From positions 1-64,000 of the forward strand of contig CALNVZ010000904.1 of assembly GCA_940671915.1 (NCBI GenBank): a stretch of 64,000 nt of DNA. Reading direction: 5' to 3'. Made by a program: the position numbers and the translations under genes. This stretch comes from Paracentrotus lividus (Eukaryota > Echinodermata > Echinoidea > Camarodonta > Echinidae). The notes under the pieces are model-generated. The model made no database searches. It had not been told where the DNA came from and was given only the letters and a program-made list of their open reading frames with translations. This document shows positions 34,557 to 45,906 of the stretch, piece by piece; the first letter of the stretch is position 1, and every line of letters starts with the position of its first letter.

Positions 34557-36040
34557 GGTTACTAAATTAGAAAAATAATTGTCATTCGTTAGGAGGAATC
34601 ATTAGAAGTCACAATTTACCACCCATTTTTCCAAAACATTTTTGGTAATCAAGGACAATCATTTGAAAAGCCCATAAATGCCCATCCCGCTGCTATAAGC
34701 CCGCCCCTAAAAAGCTTCATGAAGCATATCGTAGTCACCGTGACTGTGACGTATTGTGAGTAAGCCAGTCGCACGGATAGTACAGTGCATGCATGTAGAG
34801 GCATTGAGCACCCGAGCTGGCGGGCTCATATTCCATGCTCCCGTTGCACGACGACTATACTGTTCTTTCACACATTACATGGTCACTAGAATCTTGATTT
34901 TGGACACGATTTCATCAATAAATGTCTAATTTGTTTGAGATAAGGTTATAGAAGACCACTATGATGAGGGCCTAGCTTATATCATACATCGTTTTCCAAA
35001 AGAGATTGAAAGCTTTTGGAGTTTGGAAAAGTAGTCATATCTATTACTTGAGCAGACTGGCTTACAAATACTTGCAGTGAGTTTGCCGAGTTGACTTTAA
35101 AATATTCCTAATTCGATATGAAGGAAATGAGAATACTGTTTACGTTGGTTTAGACCTACTGACAATTAATAACATCTCTTCTACTTACAGAAGTCAATTT
35201 TGATGATAAAACAGTCACTGTGATAGTTGCATAGAGCGAAGGCAGGACAGTTATGCAATATCCCACAGGTGAATATCCGTGCAATGTATACACGAGACGA
35301 GATCAGACTCTGTACATGTACTACAGTCTGTGAGTGAGATGTGTATTCGCATGCTGCAGAAATATGCTGATGGGGGCAGATATTGTCCCAGGAGTACATC
35401 GTGTGCGTATATACTAAATACACATACGACCTCATAGCTGCCGTATCAGCTCATAGCTTTGCGTCTACACCATAGAGTTACATACCCCTTGTGGCTACAC
35501 ACACATAAACTCCTAGTCCATATAGCAGTCGTTATGTTCATTTGAGGTACAACAATAGTGCACTAAACTTACAGGGACACCCAAAACGACTGTTAATGCG
35601 TTTACGATAATGCAAAGCACAGAAAGACAGACGAGGATGTTTGGTAGAAAATGATGAAATTACGCAAGATTTGAATATTTTGGCGCAAAATGTTTCACTG
35701 ATGATGTGTGACAGATAGTTCTTAAGACTTTCGTATACTAAATCTACATTCATTCTCTTCAATTTTCGTTAGTTTTCTCTGGCAAAAGGAGTCCAATATT
35801 GCGTTTTGTGTACATACACGCATTATGCCAGTCTCCGTGTGTTTTAGGGTCTTACTTTTAATACGTCATTCCGCTAAGGAACCAATCAGCTCACAGGGTT
35901 TCAGGAAGTCATCAAAGCCTATAGTTTTCACATTTTTCGTCAAATTGAGACTTTATTAGGAAAAACAATTTTCACTTTCGTTTTTAGAAGGTAATTATCC
36001 GCTGAATAAGCCCAATTTGTTTTCTTAATTTAGTAAACCT
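34557..36040. mobile_element. 1.48-kb TTAA-target element, copy 1
   Basis: TTAA stands at 34553-34556 and 36041-36044, and the empty paralogous site (16346-16349) has a single TTAA, so the target duplication is exactly TTAA, the piggyBac signature. The ends are GGTTACTAAATTAG and CTTAATTTAGTAAACCT, a short imperfect TIR. The interior shows only short open frames on either strand, so the element is non-autonomous. An inverted second copy lies at 62265-63749. Confidence 0.9.
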
Positions 36041-36769
36041 TTAAGTCGTTGGTAGCACCATAATCATACCCCCTCCCTTTCAAAATGTACAAGAGCAAAC
36101 TGCTGATTTAATACTTATAATTACCATTTGCACACGTTGCTGAATAAGATTCTTTGGTGTATCTTCTAATTCCAATACAACCACTTCAGAAGTGAACCGC
36201 TTGTCATCAACGACAAAAAGAGTAAAATACCCTAATGTTAAAAATAGTGAAACCGGTAGGAACGACTGTGAATAATGTGTCTGGATATGGTTAAAACCTT
36301 TGCAATGGAGTTTCAAATCTTGTTTTACTCCGAATCCTTCGAAAAGTCACAATAGTTCATTCACAGTCACACACCACTCCTTTTTCGTCGTGTATGTTGA
36401 CTCGGGTACACGTACACGTTTTAATAATGGTGCATCTCCGTATACTTCACAAAGCAACAATTGTCTAATTTCTATAAAAAATCAAGTTGTTCGAATAAGA
36501 ATAGACATGGTAGACGAAACATAATTTTTAACAGTCAAGTTCCGCTTACAAGTGGATGCTGTCAGAACCAGAAGCAGAACCCAAACGGTAACATTGCATT
36601 TGTCTCACATATTTACTACCCTTTTTCCACTCCAAGAAGGAATTTTCCCTCGTTTAACCCTAAGCCTACTTTGCTTGTGAAGCCAAGTCTCGCGCATAAA
36701 CTTAGTTTTCTAGAAAATCAGGCATTTGGATGTTTTCATAGTATCAATTTTCCTTAATTTACGTTTCCA

Positions 36770-36890
36770 TGTTATGTATTATGTGTATTTATTATGTATA
36801 TGTTTATAATATTGTAAAGCGCTTTGGAACTTTGTTATAAGCGCTATTAATGAAATGTATTGTTATTAATATTATTATCATTATAGTTAT
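36770..36890. mobile_element. 3' tail of a SINE/LINE
   Basis: GTAAAGCGCTTTGGAACTTT and ATAAGCGCTATTAATGAAAT run into an (ATT)-rich tail. The same kind of tail occurs at 44740-44829. Copy A lacks it. Confidence 0.55.
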
Positions 36891-38010
36891 ATCGATGCCG
36901 AAAACAGCTCATAAACATGATTTTGTGTACAAAGTCAATGCAAATTGAGTTTTCTCACCTTATTCATACATATATCACTTTCACAAGTGGGAATTAATTT
37001 GTTTCAGCAAAGTCATGCTTCAAAAGATTCTGCAATAAATTTTGCCAAAAAAAAAAAGAGCAAAAGATCGAAAAACAAATAAAACACAATAATTTGGAAA
37101 AGAGTAAAATACGTAAGAAATTATCTCTGATACTGGAATATAGACGAATTGTTAGGAATGCCACACAAAATATTTACATCAAAATTCAGCATCCCATGAG
37201 CTTCTTCGAGCAAAAAAGTTTTGTTTCATGCATATGCTTTCATAATTTTCGTACATAACTATCGTAAAATTTTCGCGGTGATGACGAGATCTGATGGGGG
37301 CCAAAGAGCCTCCCCCCCCCCTTTCGTGATAACCCAGTTGGATGAGGTTAACTAAACACAGATAAAGTACTTATTTTTTGACACTTTTTCACTTTTTTAC
37401 CAGCAGACGTACTATGAATCTATTATGTTGTGTGTGTGTGTGTGTGTGCGTGTGTGTATGAACATTCACCTTACTCCCCTCTCTCTCTCCTCCCCCCTCT
37501 CTCTCTATCTCTCTCTCTTCCTACTCCTCTAAAGGCATGTCTTTAGGATATTTAAACACCCCCCCCCGGCCTAGTAATCGTAACTCCATGCATTTTATGT
37601 CACTTGATCAATTCATTTACCTACATTTTATTTCATTTCCTAAAATTGATATTCATGAGTTTGTCTCCGAATTCAAATGAAACTAATTGGGCAACCGAAA
37701 CTTCTGGTTTTATATCTTTTCCCCCATCTATCTTTATTTCCTCTGTGCCCCCCCCCCCCTCCTCGCCTTTCTCTCTCTGCTCTCCTCTTGCTCTCTCTCT
37801 CTCTCATTCTCTCTTCCTTATTCTCTCTCCATGGTTTTGCAGGGTGCATTACACTTCCATTATACCATCTTATCTCTTTTTATGTCCTTTTAGTTATTTT
37901 CGGGACAAGATGATCAGGAATATAAAAGTGCATTCTAGCTTTTTTTTTTTATGTTAACAATATGTACTGTTTTTGAAGACGACAATAAAAGCACACATTA
38001 CATTGAATTA

Positions 38011-38258
38011 CATTTAGTACATAATTATCTCTGATATGATCATTCAAAATACAATCACCGGCACTCTGCTATTCTACAGATATATGATTAAAAAAGGAAA
38101 AAGAAATTAATGTTAAATTTACAGATCATGCCTAGAAAGTGGTACTTGAGTCATGAAAATAACATTAGAATATTCTTGTTATATAGGCCTACAGTCAATA
38201 ACCACAGTTATAACATCAATTCTATATCCAATATTATCAATACAACATAATAAACACA
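38011..38258. other. Non-coding spacer
   Basis: No gene or repeat recognised between the end of the duplicated block and the next MITE. Confidence 0.4.
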
Positions 38259-38260
38259 TA

Positions 38261-38694
38261 CAGTCTGAGTCAAATAAAATGGTACAAGTGGGGAAAAAAA
38301 TTATAGTATGAAAATTAAACACACCCTGGTATTTTGGGGTATTTTCATAAAGATGGAAAATCAGACTTTCTCCTGCAATTTTTTTCATCACATTTGGTGC
38401 TGTAATTTAATAGATATGACCAGTTTTCTAGTATCTAGAAAAATCAATTTTCGTTCAACTTCCCATGCCTTTGTGTAGGTTTCGCATAATGGCCATATGA
38501 ACTCAACGCTCCAGAACAATAAAAGTGCGTAATTTCGATTTGTTCCTCGTCGCACAAAATTTAGAATAACTTTTGTTTTACAAATTAGCAAATTATACAA
38601 AACAAAGTACATCAGCAAGGAAAATCTTCGGGCTTTAATTTGGTACCACATACACACATTATTTGAAAATACACCTAATTTTTTTCCCCGACTG
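38261..38694. mobile_element. Mariner-type MITE
   Basis: CAGTC and GACTG ends lie between TA at 38259-38260 and 38695-38696; the near-end texts GTGGGGAAAAAAATTA and TAATTTTTTTCCCC are inverted copies. The 110-codon minus-strand frame inside is not a recognised protein. Confidence 0.6.
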
Positions 38695-38696
38695 TA

Positions 38697-39878
38697 CAAA
38701 CAAGTAACACACATCTTCACAGCTTAAAGGGATTGAGTAACTTTCAAAAACAAGAGCAATTAGATCACGATTAATAAAATTACATTGTTCCAACAGTAAA
38801 AACAAACTACTGAAAGTTTCAGATCAAATGGAAGTCATTTACTAACTTAAAACAATGTAACAAACAATGCCAAGCATACAGCCGAACACCAGTACCCTCT
38901 GCTGCTAGCTCAGTAGGCTGCTAGAGACGGGGACTATAAAACAGGTAATGGGTGTATGTTGTGCTATGTGGAAAAAGCACATGGTTTTATAAACCATCCG
39001 GGGTTGGTTTATAAAATTTGAGTATGAAATCATTGATACCTCGAAGGTAAAGCAAGCAATTAGCTTGCAATTTTGAAAAGATACCAGACTGACCTAAGTG
39101 TTTATAATTATGTTGGCAAAATAAGCTAAATCTAATAAAATGTTATTTGAATATCATTCAATGTTACTGCATTCCTTTAAAGTAAACAAATATTTGTACG
39201 TGTTAGTTATTTCTTTATTTTATTTATACATTATATGACATATTATGTTGGTGCCTGTTTTTGTTTGTATGAATTACTTATATTTATTATGGTTTTTGTT
39301 AACCGATGGCTAAAACTACTATTTATTTTGCAAATGCGTTAATAGGTCTCCACTGACATTTACAAGCTATTACATTTACAAACACTTAACAAACTAGAGT
39401 ATTCGATTTTTCATGCACATTATTTGTAAATTGTCTCCTTTTTTTTTTTGTATTGTATTTTATCTGTACATCTATTATCATTTTTTTTAACGTATATTGT
39501 ATTGTAGTGTGACCGATTTCTGGTAAAATAATGGAAAAAATTAGATGAAAATGAAATCCCTTTTGCCAAAAAAATACAATATAAATAGCACGAGAGAAAA
39601 CATGATTCTTTATGTTGTAGTATCATTTTTTCCTTTGAGGAAGACAAATTTTGTTAGATTAGAGGAATTCATCACTTTAGAAAACAAAACATGAAGAGCA
39701 AATTTATTTTTTGTGTTACCCCATTGTAAACGTGTAATGCTGTCTGCTGGAACCTTAGAAAATAGGCCCTATAACTAAAGAAAATATGTAGGCCTACAAT
39801 GACATATTTTTAACAAGTTTAAATTCATATAAGCCTAAATTTGAGATTAAAAAAATTGTAACAAGTTGAATGGATGGT
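38697..39878. other. Non-coding region 3' of gene C
   Basis: A+T-rich sequence. On the minus strand an AATAAA-type signal (TTTATT on plus, near 39700) lies about 180 bp after the gene C stop and could end its 3' UTR. The part at 38720-39050 looks repeat-like, but I could not define its ends. Confidence 0.4.
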
Positions 39879-42800
39879 TTACAATGTATACAGTTCATTT
39901 TCAACCATATTAGATTCATATTGATCACGTGAACGTGATTTATCAGGCAGAGCATATACAGCCTGCGATTTATTTTCCTCGTATCCATCCGGCTCTCCTC
40001 GGACCTTATTAGGCATTGAATAGACAGGGCCGAAGTCTTCCGATGTTTCATTCCGAGTTCCATTTGCACTCTTATCGGGCGCGGCGTAAACGACGCTCAT
40101 TCGTTCGGGCTTGTTCGGCGTTGCGGACGTCGCACCGAAACCCTCGATGGAAGCAAAGGGTTCTATTTCGTCACCCAGTGGATTATTGACTATTCCATCG
40201 TATACCTTCATCGTTTGTCTTTTGTTCACAAATCTTTGTTTGTCTTCTCCTGAAGCTGCCGCAGAAGCCGTTGCCCTGTTACCAGAATGGCTGTTCACTT
40301 TAGAACCCCCTGCACCAGATGTATGTTGCTTTGTCTTGTGAGTGATACAGTAGTCATTGGTGTTAGCGGGTGGAGGGGATGGAGATGATTCCATGGTACG
40401 TGGGGAAATGTTGTCTTTCGATCGATACTGTGAACTGAAAGTAAAGTGAGAGCGTATTGAGTGTGCATAGCTTTGCAGCTGATTGCATGTGACCCCCCCC
40501 CCCTTATATAGGCCTATTAAATGCATGATAATGCAGAGGATGTGTCGATTCCTCGTTTTTGAGAATCAATAGCTGATTCCGGAAATGACTGGGGAATCTA
40601 TGTTGTACGCCTAGGCCTATTGCTCAAAAGTTTAATTCTTTACAACCGAATTCGGGCCTGTGTTACCAGCGAAGAGCGCGTAGGCCATTTTTTCCTATCT
40701 TGTTTTAAATACTACTGTGTCTTTTTAAGTAAACAAAAATTCAAATTTATATTCAAATTGTGATAAACTATAAAAACTAAAGGATACTTTTGTTTTGTTG
40801 TTTAGCATTATTATAATTACTCGATTGCGAATAAACTAGAGCCACTAGAGCCACATATAAAAGAAAATACAGAGCGATTCTTTACCATCCCCACCATTAT
40901 TTTCGAAGCCATTATAGAAAAGAGGAACCGACAGCAAAGTAAATGTTTCTTTCTCACCGTCTTCTGACAAATAAGATGATTGCAATTATGATGACGAACC
41001 CAACGACTCCTCCTCCGATGCCTCCATATAAACCTACAGGGAGAGATGAACAGAATGTGGGGATGCCTATTTTCAATGTGTTAATCTTATCCGTATTATC
41101 CGTTGTAGCATATGCATGATGTGAATTAATAACAACTTCAGCCCGATAAAGGCTTTTAATACTTATTTATGTTTTCATTTTGCCCACCAGCTTCCGATTA
41201 TGCAAATTGAATGTTATACTCCATCTGAACATTTTCATTCTTTTGGACATTTCATTCCTTTTCCAAGATTTGTTTTTAATATTATGTAATAAATTTGTTA
41301 AATCTATGGGCGTCGGTGTATCTAATCGAATTCATAAGTTTAGAGACATGTCCCTCAGTAAATACTATTATCCTAAGAATCGCTTCTAGCCTAGAAACAA
41401 GACATTTCAAAGACAACGTATATTTCAAAGCCATTTGTGTGTGTGTCTGTGTGTTTGCTTCGTGTAGTGTGTGTGTTTTGTATTGTGTGTGTGGGTGTGT
41501 GTGTGTCTTAAATTTGTTGTATTCCCATGTTTACTTCTTAGTTACCATTGTAAATATTTTTATGCCATTGATATTCAAAATAGCATTATTTTCGTTTTTG
41601 TGTTTATACTGTACCTGGTAAGGGGCCCCTATCACAAGCTCAGCTTTCTCCGGAATAACAAACCTATCATGTTCTTTCTTTGTAAATTAATTGTTAAAAT
41701 GTTGTGTTTTTGATTGGTTTCAATAAATCTTGAACTTAAACTTGAACTTGATTACGTATCAGGACATCTCCCCCGGAGGACAACTCCCGGAGGACAGCTC
41801 CCCCGGGGGACAACTCCCCCGAAGGACAGCTCCCCCGGAGGACAACTCCCCCGGAGGACAACTCCCCCGGAGGACATCTCCCCCTGAGGACAGGTCCCCC
41901 AAAGGACAACTCCCCCGGAGGACAAATCCCCCGGAGGACAACTCCCCGGAAGACAACTCCCCCGGAGGACAACTCCCCTGGAGGACAACTCTCCCGGAGG
42001 ACGACTCCCCCGGAGGACAACTCCCCGCAGCACAACTACCTCGCAGGACAAGTCCCCCGGAGGACAACTCAACCATTCCGGAGAACAGATCCACATGCAC
42101 TCGTTAATTTTTTGCTCCATTTGCGATTTTTTTTTTTTTTTAAACCGAAATAGCCATTCATGGAAATACAAAATCTTTGGCAATTTTTTTTTTTTCCCGG
42201 CGAAGGGTGTTAATGTTTGGCGGCTGTATAGGCATACTGCTATTGGAACCGAATTTTATCGTCAAAAGAGAGAGAGAGAGAGAGAGATATCAACTTCAAT
42301 CTTAAATCACCATAGGAAGATGATCTGATTAGATTTGAGAGTATGTAGGTCAATGGTCAGGCCCGTAACTAGGATTTTTGCGGGGGTTCGAAATCTGAAA
42401 AAAATGAACCTTTTTAAAGGGATGATTCTTGAGCGCAAAGCGCGAGCCGACATTTTTTACTAAAAATGACCCGAAGCAGTATATTTTTACTTTTATGGTT
42501 CTATTTTTGTTGTTATTCTTTTATAAACGGTGATGATCACCTTTCTTTTAGCAAAAAAAAAAAAAAGAAAGAAAAGAAGAAGAAGAAAAAAAAAGGGATT
42601 TTCGAGCACGAAGCGTCAAGTGGAAAAAATTATATCACACCTCTTCAATTATACAAAAATACATATACATAATTTGATACAAGAGTTTGGTTTATTTTGT
42701 TTTGGCTTGTTTCAGCAAATGTTTTAGAATTCTAAATGTTTTCATGGGATATGTTGACGGAAATACTGTAATATTGGTTGATATGCCGAGATGTTTTAAT

Positions 42801-44068
42801 TGTCATCTACTTCTGGAGATATTTTCATACCAACACTAGTTGCAATAACACCCTCTTATGATAGCGATGACACGGCATGAATGCAAAGATGTGCAAGTGC
42901 ATATTTATGAACACACACCATTCAGATATAACAAATGTCTGTAAAATCTTAAACCCAATGACAATGATTGTATTACATTATTCCTTGAAAAATGACAAAA
43001 CAAGTGATGATGTTGGAATTGAGTTTTGTGAATTTCTTTTTTGATAAATAAAAATTGTGTTCTCGTTTAAACTTTTGCGCCCATTCTAATTTGTTTAGGA
43101 TGTGATTAATTATTAATTAAAGCTTAATTATCGTGGCTCACCCCCCCCCCCCCTGCTGAAGACGACTAGAGATATGTAGGCCAACTCGCCCTTCGTGCTC
43201 TTTTCTACTCCTATAGCTTCATATTTCCCCATTTAGCATCCTTCCTTTTTTCAACATTTCTTTTCTTTCTTGCATTTTCATTAATTTTCCTTTTCTGAGA
43301 GTCACATTTCGTTGGGGTACCTCTGAATCTGCTAAACCTAACAACCTTTTGAGAGAAGGAGTAGCCATTCATAGATTGGAAGGGGTGGTTCCAATGGATG
43401 ATTAATAATCAAACGACCATTCCCATCCTCGCTTGTCATTACAGAAGGGTTACTGCATGCGAAAAGTAATGTAATAATTGTAACAGAAAGACAACCCAAG
43501 GGGTTGGCATAAAATCAATAGTTATAAAGAATTTAAAGTGAGGGGAGTTGTCCTTGGGGGGACCTATCCTCCGAGGGAGATGTCCTCCGGGGGAGTTGTC
43601 CTCCAGGGGAGTTGTCCTGCGGGGGAGTTGTCCTCAGGGGGTGTTGTCCTCCGGGGGAGTTGTCCTCCAGGGGAGTTGTCCAGGGGGAAATTGTCCTCCG
43701 TGGGAGTTGTCCCTGGGGGAAGCTGTCCTCCGGGGGACTCGTCCTTGGGGGGACTTGTCCTCCAGGGGAGATGTCCTGCGGGGGACCTGTCCTCCGGGGG
43801 GGGGGGGGGCTATCCTCCGGGAGTTGTCCCCGGGGGAGTTGTCCTCCGGGGGAGATGTCCTAGAACCGTTGATTATTGTCATTATGTGGGTTGTAGCATC
43901 AGAAAGAGTTTTTTTTTTTTTTCTTCTTACCCACATAATCCCCAATCTGGGGAACATTGGACGGTCCGACTCCCTGGGGTGAGGTAAAATGCATGGCAGC
44001 ACTGCTCCTATCAACTGTTGTACCAACTTTGTTGGATGAAGTCGACCCTAATATAGTTGTATCTGGTG
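39879..44068 (-). CDS. Receptor gene C: stalk, TM and long tyrosine-motif tail (5' end missing)
   Basis: Three minus-strand exons fit together: 44068-43931 (stalk, 46 codons, phase 1-1, with TTILGSTSSNKVGTTV and TSPQ), 41033-40958 (TM, GGIGGGVVGFVIIIAIILFV then RRR) and 40434-39879 (tail). Phases match those of gene B (1 then 2). The tail of about 184 residues is over twice as long as that of gene B. It carries three copies of a VY-x-x-P-[DN]-K motif (VVYAAPDKS, PVYSMPNKV, AVYALPDKS), a KVYDGI site and a C-terminal NELYTL. YxxP is the docking motif preferred by Crk-type SH2 domains, so a signalling role is inferred. Signal and SRCR/WSC exons are not found; a sequence gap lies 440 bp upstream. 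Confidence 0.8.
41600..41747 (+). mobile_element. 3' end of a LINE with AACTTG tail
   Basis: GGGGCCCCTATCACAAGCTC to AATAAATCTTGAACTT resembles the 3' UTR of the LINE ending at 11757 and finishes in repeated CTTGAA units. The fold-back element at 41755 begins at the end of this tail. Confidence 0.5.
41761..42078. repeat. 16-bp minisatellite, left arm
   Basis: About 20 diverged copies of GGAGGACAACTCCCCC. Because 16 is not a multiple of 3 and the unit lacks stops, frames stay open on both strands, giving spurious Pro/Gly-rich proteins. Confidence 0.95.
43545..43860. repeat. 16-bp minisatellite, right arm
   Basis: About 20 copies of the reverse complement of the left-arm unit, including a G-run near 43794-43809. 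The three long open frames across it are artefacts of the repeat. Confidence 0.95.
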
Positions 44069-44506
44069 CTGGAATGAATAGACCAACTAGATGATGAATA
44101 TCAATTCTATATCTCATAAAATCCGTGTAAACCACTGTATGTATTTCTGTAATGAATAGTCATCGTATAATTAGTAGTATAAAAGTAAAAATCTCTGTCA
44201 ATAGAATGAAAAATTAATGCAACGCTCCGTCAACGTCTATGTTTTGACTCTTCAAACATTTGCATCTCTTCCTGACATTATCGTTTTATATTTATTTTAA
44301 TTTCATTTTCAGAGTTTGCTATGAGTATACAAGACTGAATTTACAAGGGATACTATATTTCTATTTGTTATAATTTTCAATGTATTAGCTTATATAAAAA
44401 ATGATAAAGCATTTGTAAAGCTATAAGGAACTTATTCAGAAAGCATTTCCAAAAGAATAAGGAACTTGGACCATGTTCTTTAGATCTTTAAAAGCGTCTC
44501 CATCTG

Positions 44507-44606
44507 NNNNNNNNNNNNNNNNNNNNNNNNNNNNNNNNNNNNNNNNNNNNNNNNNNNNNNNNNNNNNNNNNNNNNNNNNNNNNNNNNNNNNNNNNNNNNN
44601 NNNNNN
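44507..44606. other. Assembly gap of exactly 100 N
   Basis: A round 100-N run is the usual placeholder for a gap of unknown size. It falls where the ectodomain exons of gene C would be expected, between the stalk exon and the regucalcin 3' end. Confidence 0.95.
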
Positions 44607-44619
44607 TCTCAATTCAGTT

Positions 44620-44829
44620 TAAATGAGCCAGGCCTCACCTGGCGCTGCTGAGAAAACTAATAGTTTAGGCAATTTTTTTTCTTTTTAATTCATATTTTTT
44701 TGTAACTTAAGATTTACGCGATGTATCTTTATACGTTGTATTTTTACAATGATATTGTAAGCGCTGTGATACTTTTTCGTGTATAGCGCAATTATAAATG
44801 ACCATTATTATTATTATTATTATTATTTA
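44620..44829 (+). mobile_element. SINE remnant with (ATT)n tail
   Basis: CCAGGCCTCACCTGGCGCTG resembles the body of the SINE at 28099-28349. It then runs to TGTAAGCGCTGTGATAC and a clean (ATT)n tail. The tRNA head is missing, possibly lost in the adjacent gap. Confidence 0.6.
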
Positions 44830-45256
44830 ATTCCATTCCATTTATTTTTTCAACTGTTGCAACTTTGCAATATTCTTTTGATTTCAAGAGAAGGAAAAAA
44901 TCATTTAGTAGTTTGGGTCCCTCTTGCATAAAATTTGGATTTTACAAAATGTTTCACGAAGTTTTTTGGGAAAAACAAGACACATTGCAATTTAGTGAAT
45001 GATTGTGATTTGAACCAAAAAATAAAGACTTAATTTGGGGGAATTGGGTTTAACTATCGGACTTTTTATACAAGGGTGTCTACAGCTGATTCAAAGACGC
45101 ATTTCGTTTTAGACACTTTAACTTTGCAGTCGCAAACAAAAAAGATTATTTTATCATTGGCGTAGGAATTTCCTCTAAACAGGCAGTATAAGCCTGATTA
45201 AAAGAAAATAGGCCTATGTAACAAAATTATAAACAATATAGACGCAGATTTCTATG
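44830..45256. other. Non-coding intergenic sequence
   Basis: No gene or repeat recognised. Confidence 0.4.
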
Positions 45257-45450
45257 TGAGCTTGAACTTGAATTTGAAATTTATTATACATTTATAAACG
45301 TATGACAGATAACTTGTATCTTAATCAAAATACAAACAGCTTCAAGGATGATATATGCATGAAACAGAAAAACCATAAATGTTAGTCGAGTCGAACATAC
45401 TGTCAATACATAATCGATAATGCAAACATTAAAGGCCCGTGGAACTTGAA
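45257..45450 (-). mobile_element. LINE 3' end, minus orientation
   Basis: Read on the minus strand it ends in AATAAATTTCAAATTCAAGT, the same style of tail as at 41747. Only the 3' end is present. Confidence 0.4.
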
Positions 45451-45773
45451 CCAAATAGGAAAACAAAATACAGGTCTTAACTAACTTAGATTATGCATAT
45501 TCAAATGAAGTAGGAGAAACTGCTTCTCATTCACTTCTCACATCATGCCAAGAAAAAAAAAATGGAAAAACAAATATTACATTTCTTTAATCAGAAACAA
45601 TGTATTAAAGCCAAATTACTTACTGATATATTTTTATATGTATATTTAAAACTTAAAAAGCGGAAAGATAAAATCCTGTCCAGGACTCGTATCAAAGGAT
45701 TAACTGGAAAATTCGTACATAGGTTCAAGACTACAAATTATGACAATAGTCATCATCAGGATTATATATACTT

Positions 45774-45779
45774 TTTATT
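45774..45779 (-). terminator. Polyadenylation signal of the regucalcin gene
   Basis: AATAAA on the minus strand, about 130 bp after the regucalcin stop codon. It is the first such hexamer in a plausible place. Confidence 0.5.
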
Positions 45780-45906
45780 TCAGAAAAGTAAAACACTTAA
45801 ATAAGGTATAAAGTTGATACAAGCTAATTTACCTAATATTCAAAATTAAGAAGGAAAAAAAAAATCATTTATGATAATCTACGTCCAAGAAAATCATCGA
45901 GTTGAA

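Larger units (their letters stand above)
32873..38010. other. 5' flank of gene B, copy B of the duplicated block
   Basis: It is the counterpart of 15601-19590. Relative to copy A it carries the elements at 33155-34178 and 34557-36040, about 70 bp near 36225-36300, and a short interspersed-repeat tail near 36770-36890. The promoter must be here, but I cannot place it by eye. Confidence 0.7.
41755..43868. mobile_element. Fold-back (TU/FB-like) element with minisatellite inverted repeats
   Basis: Both ends are long arrays of a 16-bp unit in opposite orientation: GGAGGACAACTCCCCC at the left and GGGGGAGTTGTCCTCC at the right, about 20 units each. The outermost unit at both ends is a GGACATCTCC variant, and beyond it are short matching tips (CGTATCA and CGGTTCTA inverted). 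TTGATTA occurs on both sides (41748-41754 and 43869-43875), a likely 7-bp target duplication. The middle (42090-43540) is A+T-rich, includes a fragment of the GC-motif family and codes for nothing I recognise. Sea urchin TU and fly FB elements have this design. It sits in a gene C intron. Confidence 0.8.

Noticed and set aside
40111-40341. Plus-strand 76-codon frame opposite the gene C tail
   Set aside because: It is a shadow of the spliced minus-strand exon.
41730-42183. Long Pro/Gly-rich open frames on both strands
   Set aside because: They are produced by the stop-free 16-bp minisatellite read in every frame; no codon or domain signal.
43538-44026. Gly/Ser/Pro-rich frames over the right minisatellite
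   Set aside because: Same 16-bp repeat in reverse orientation; only the stalk exon at 43931-44068 is credible coding.
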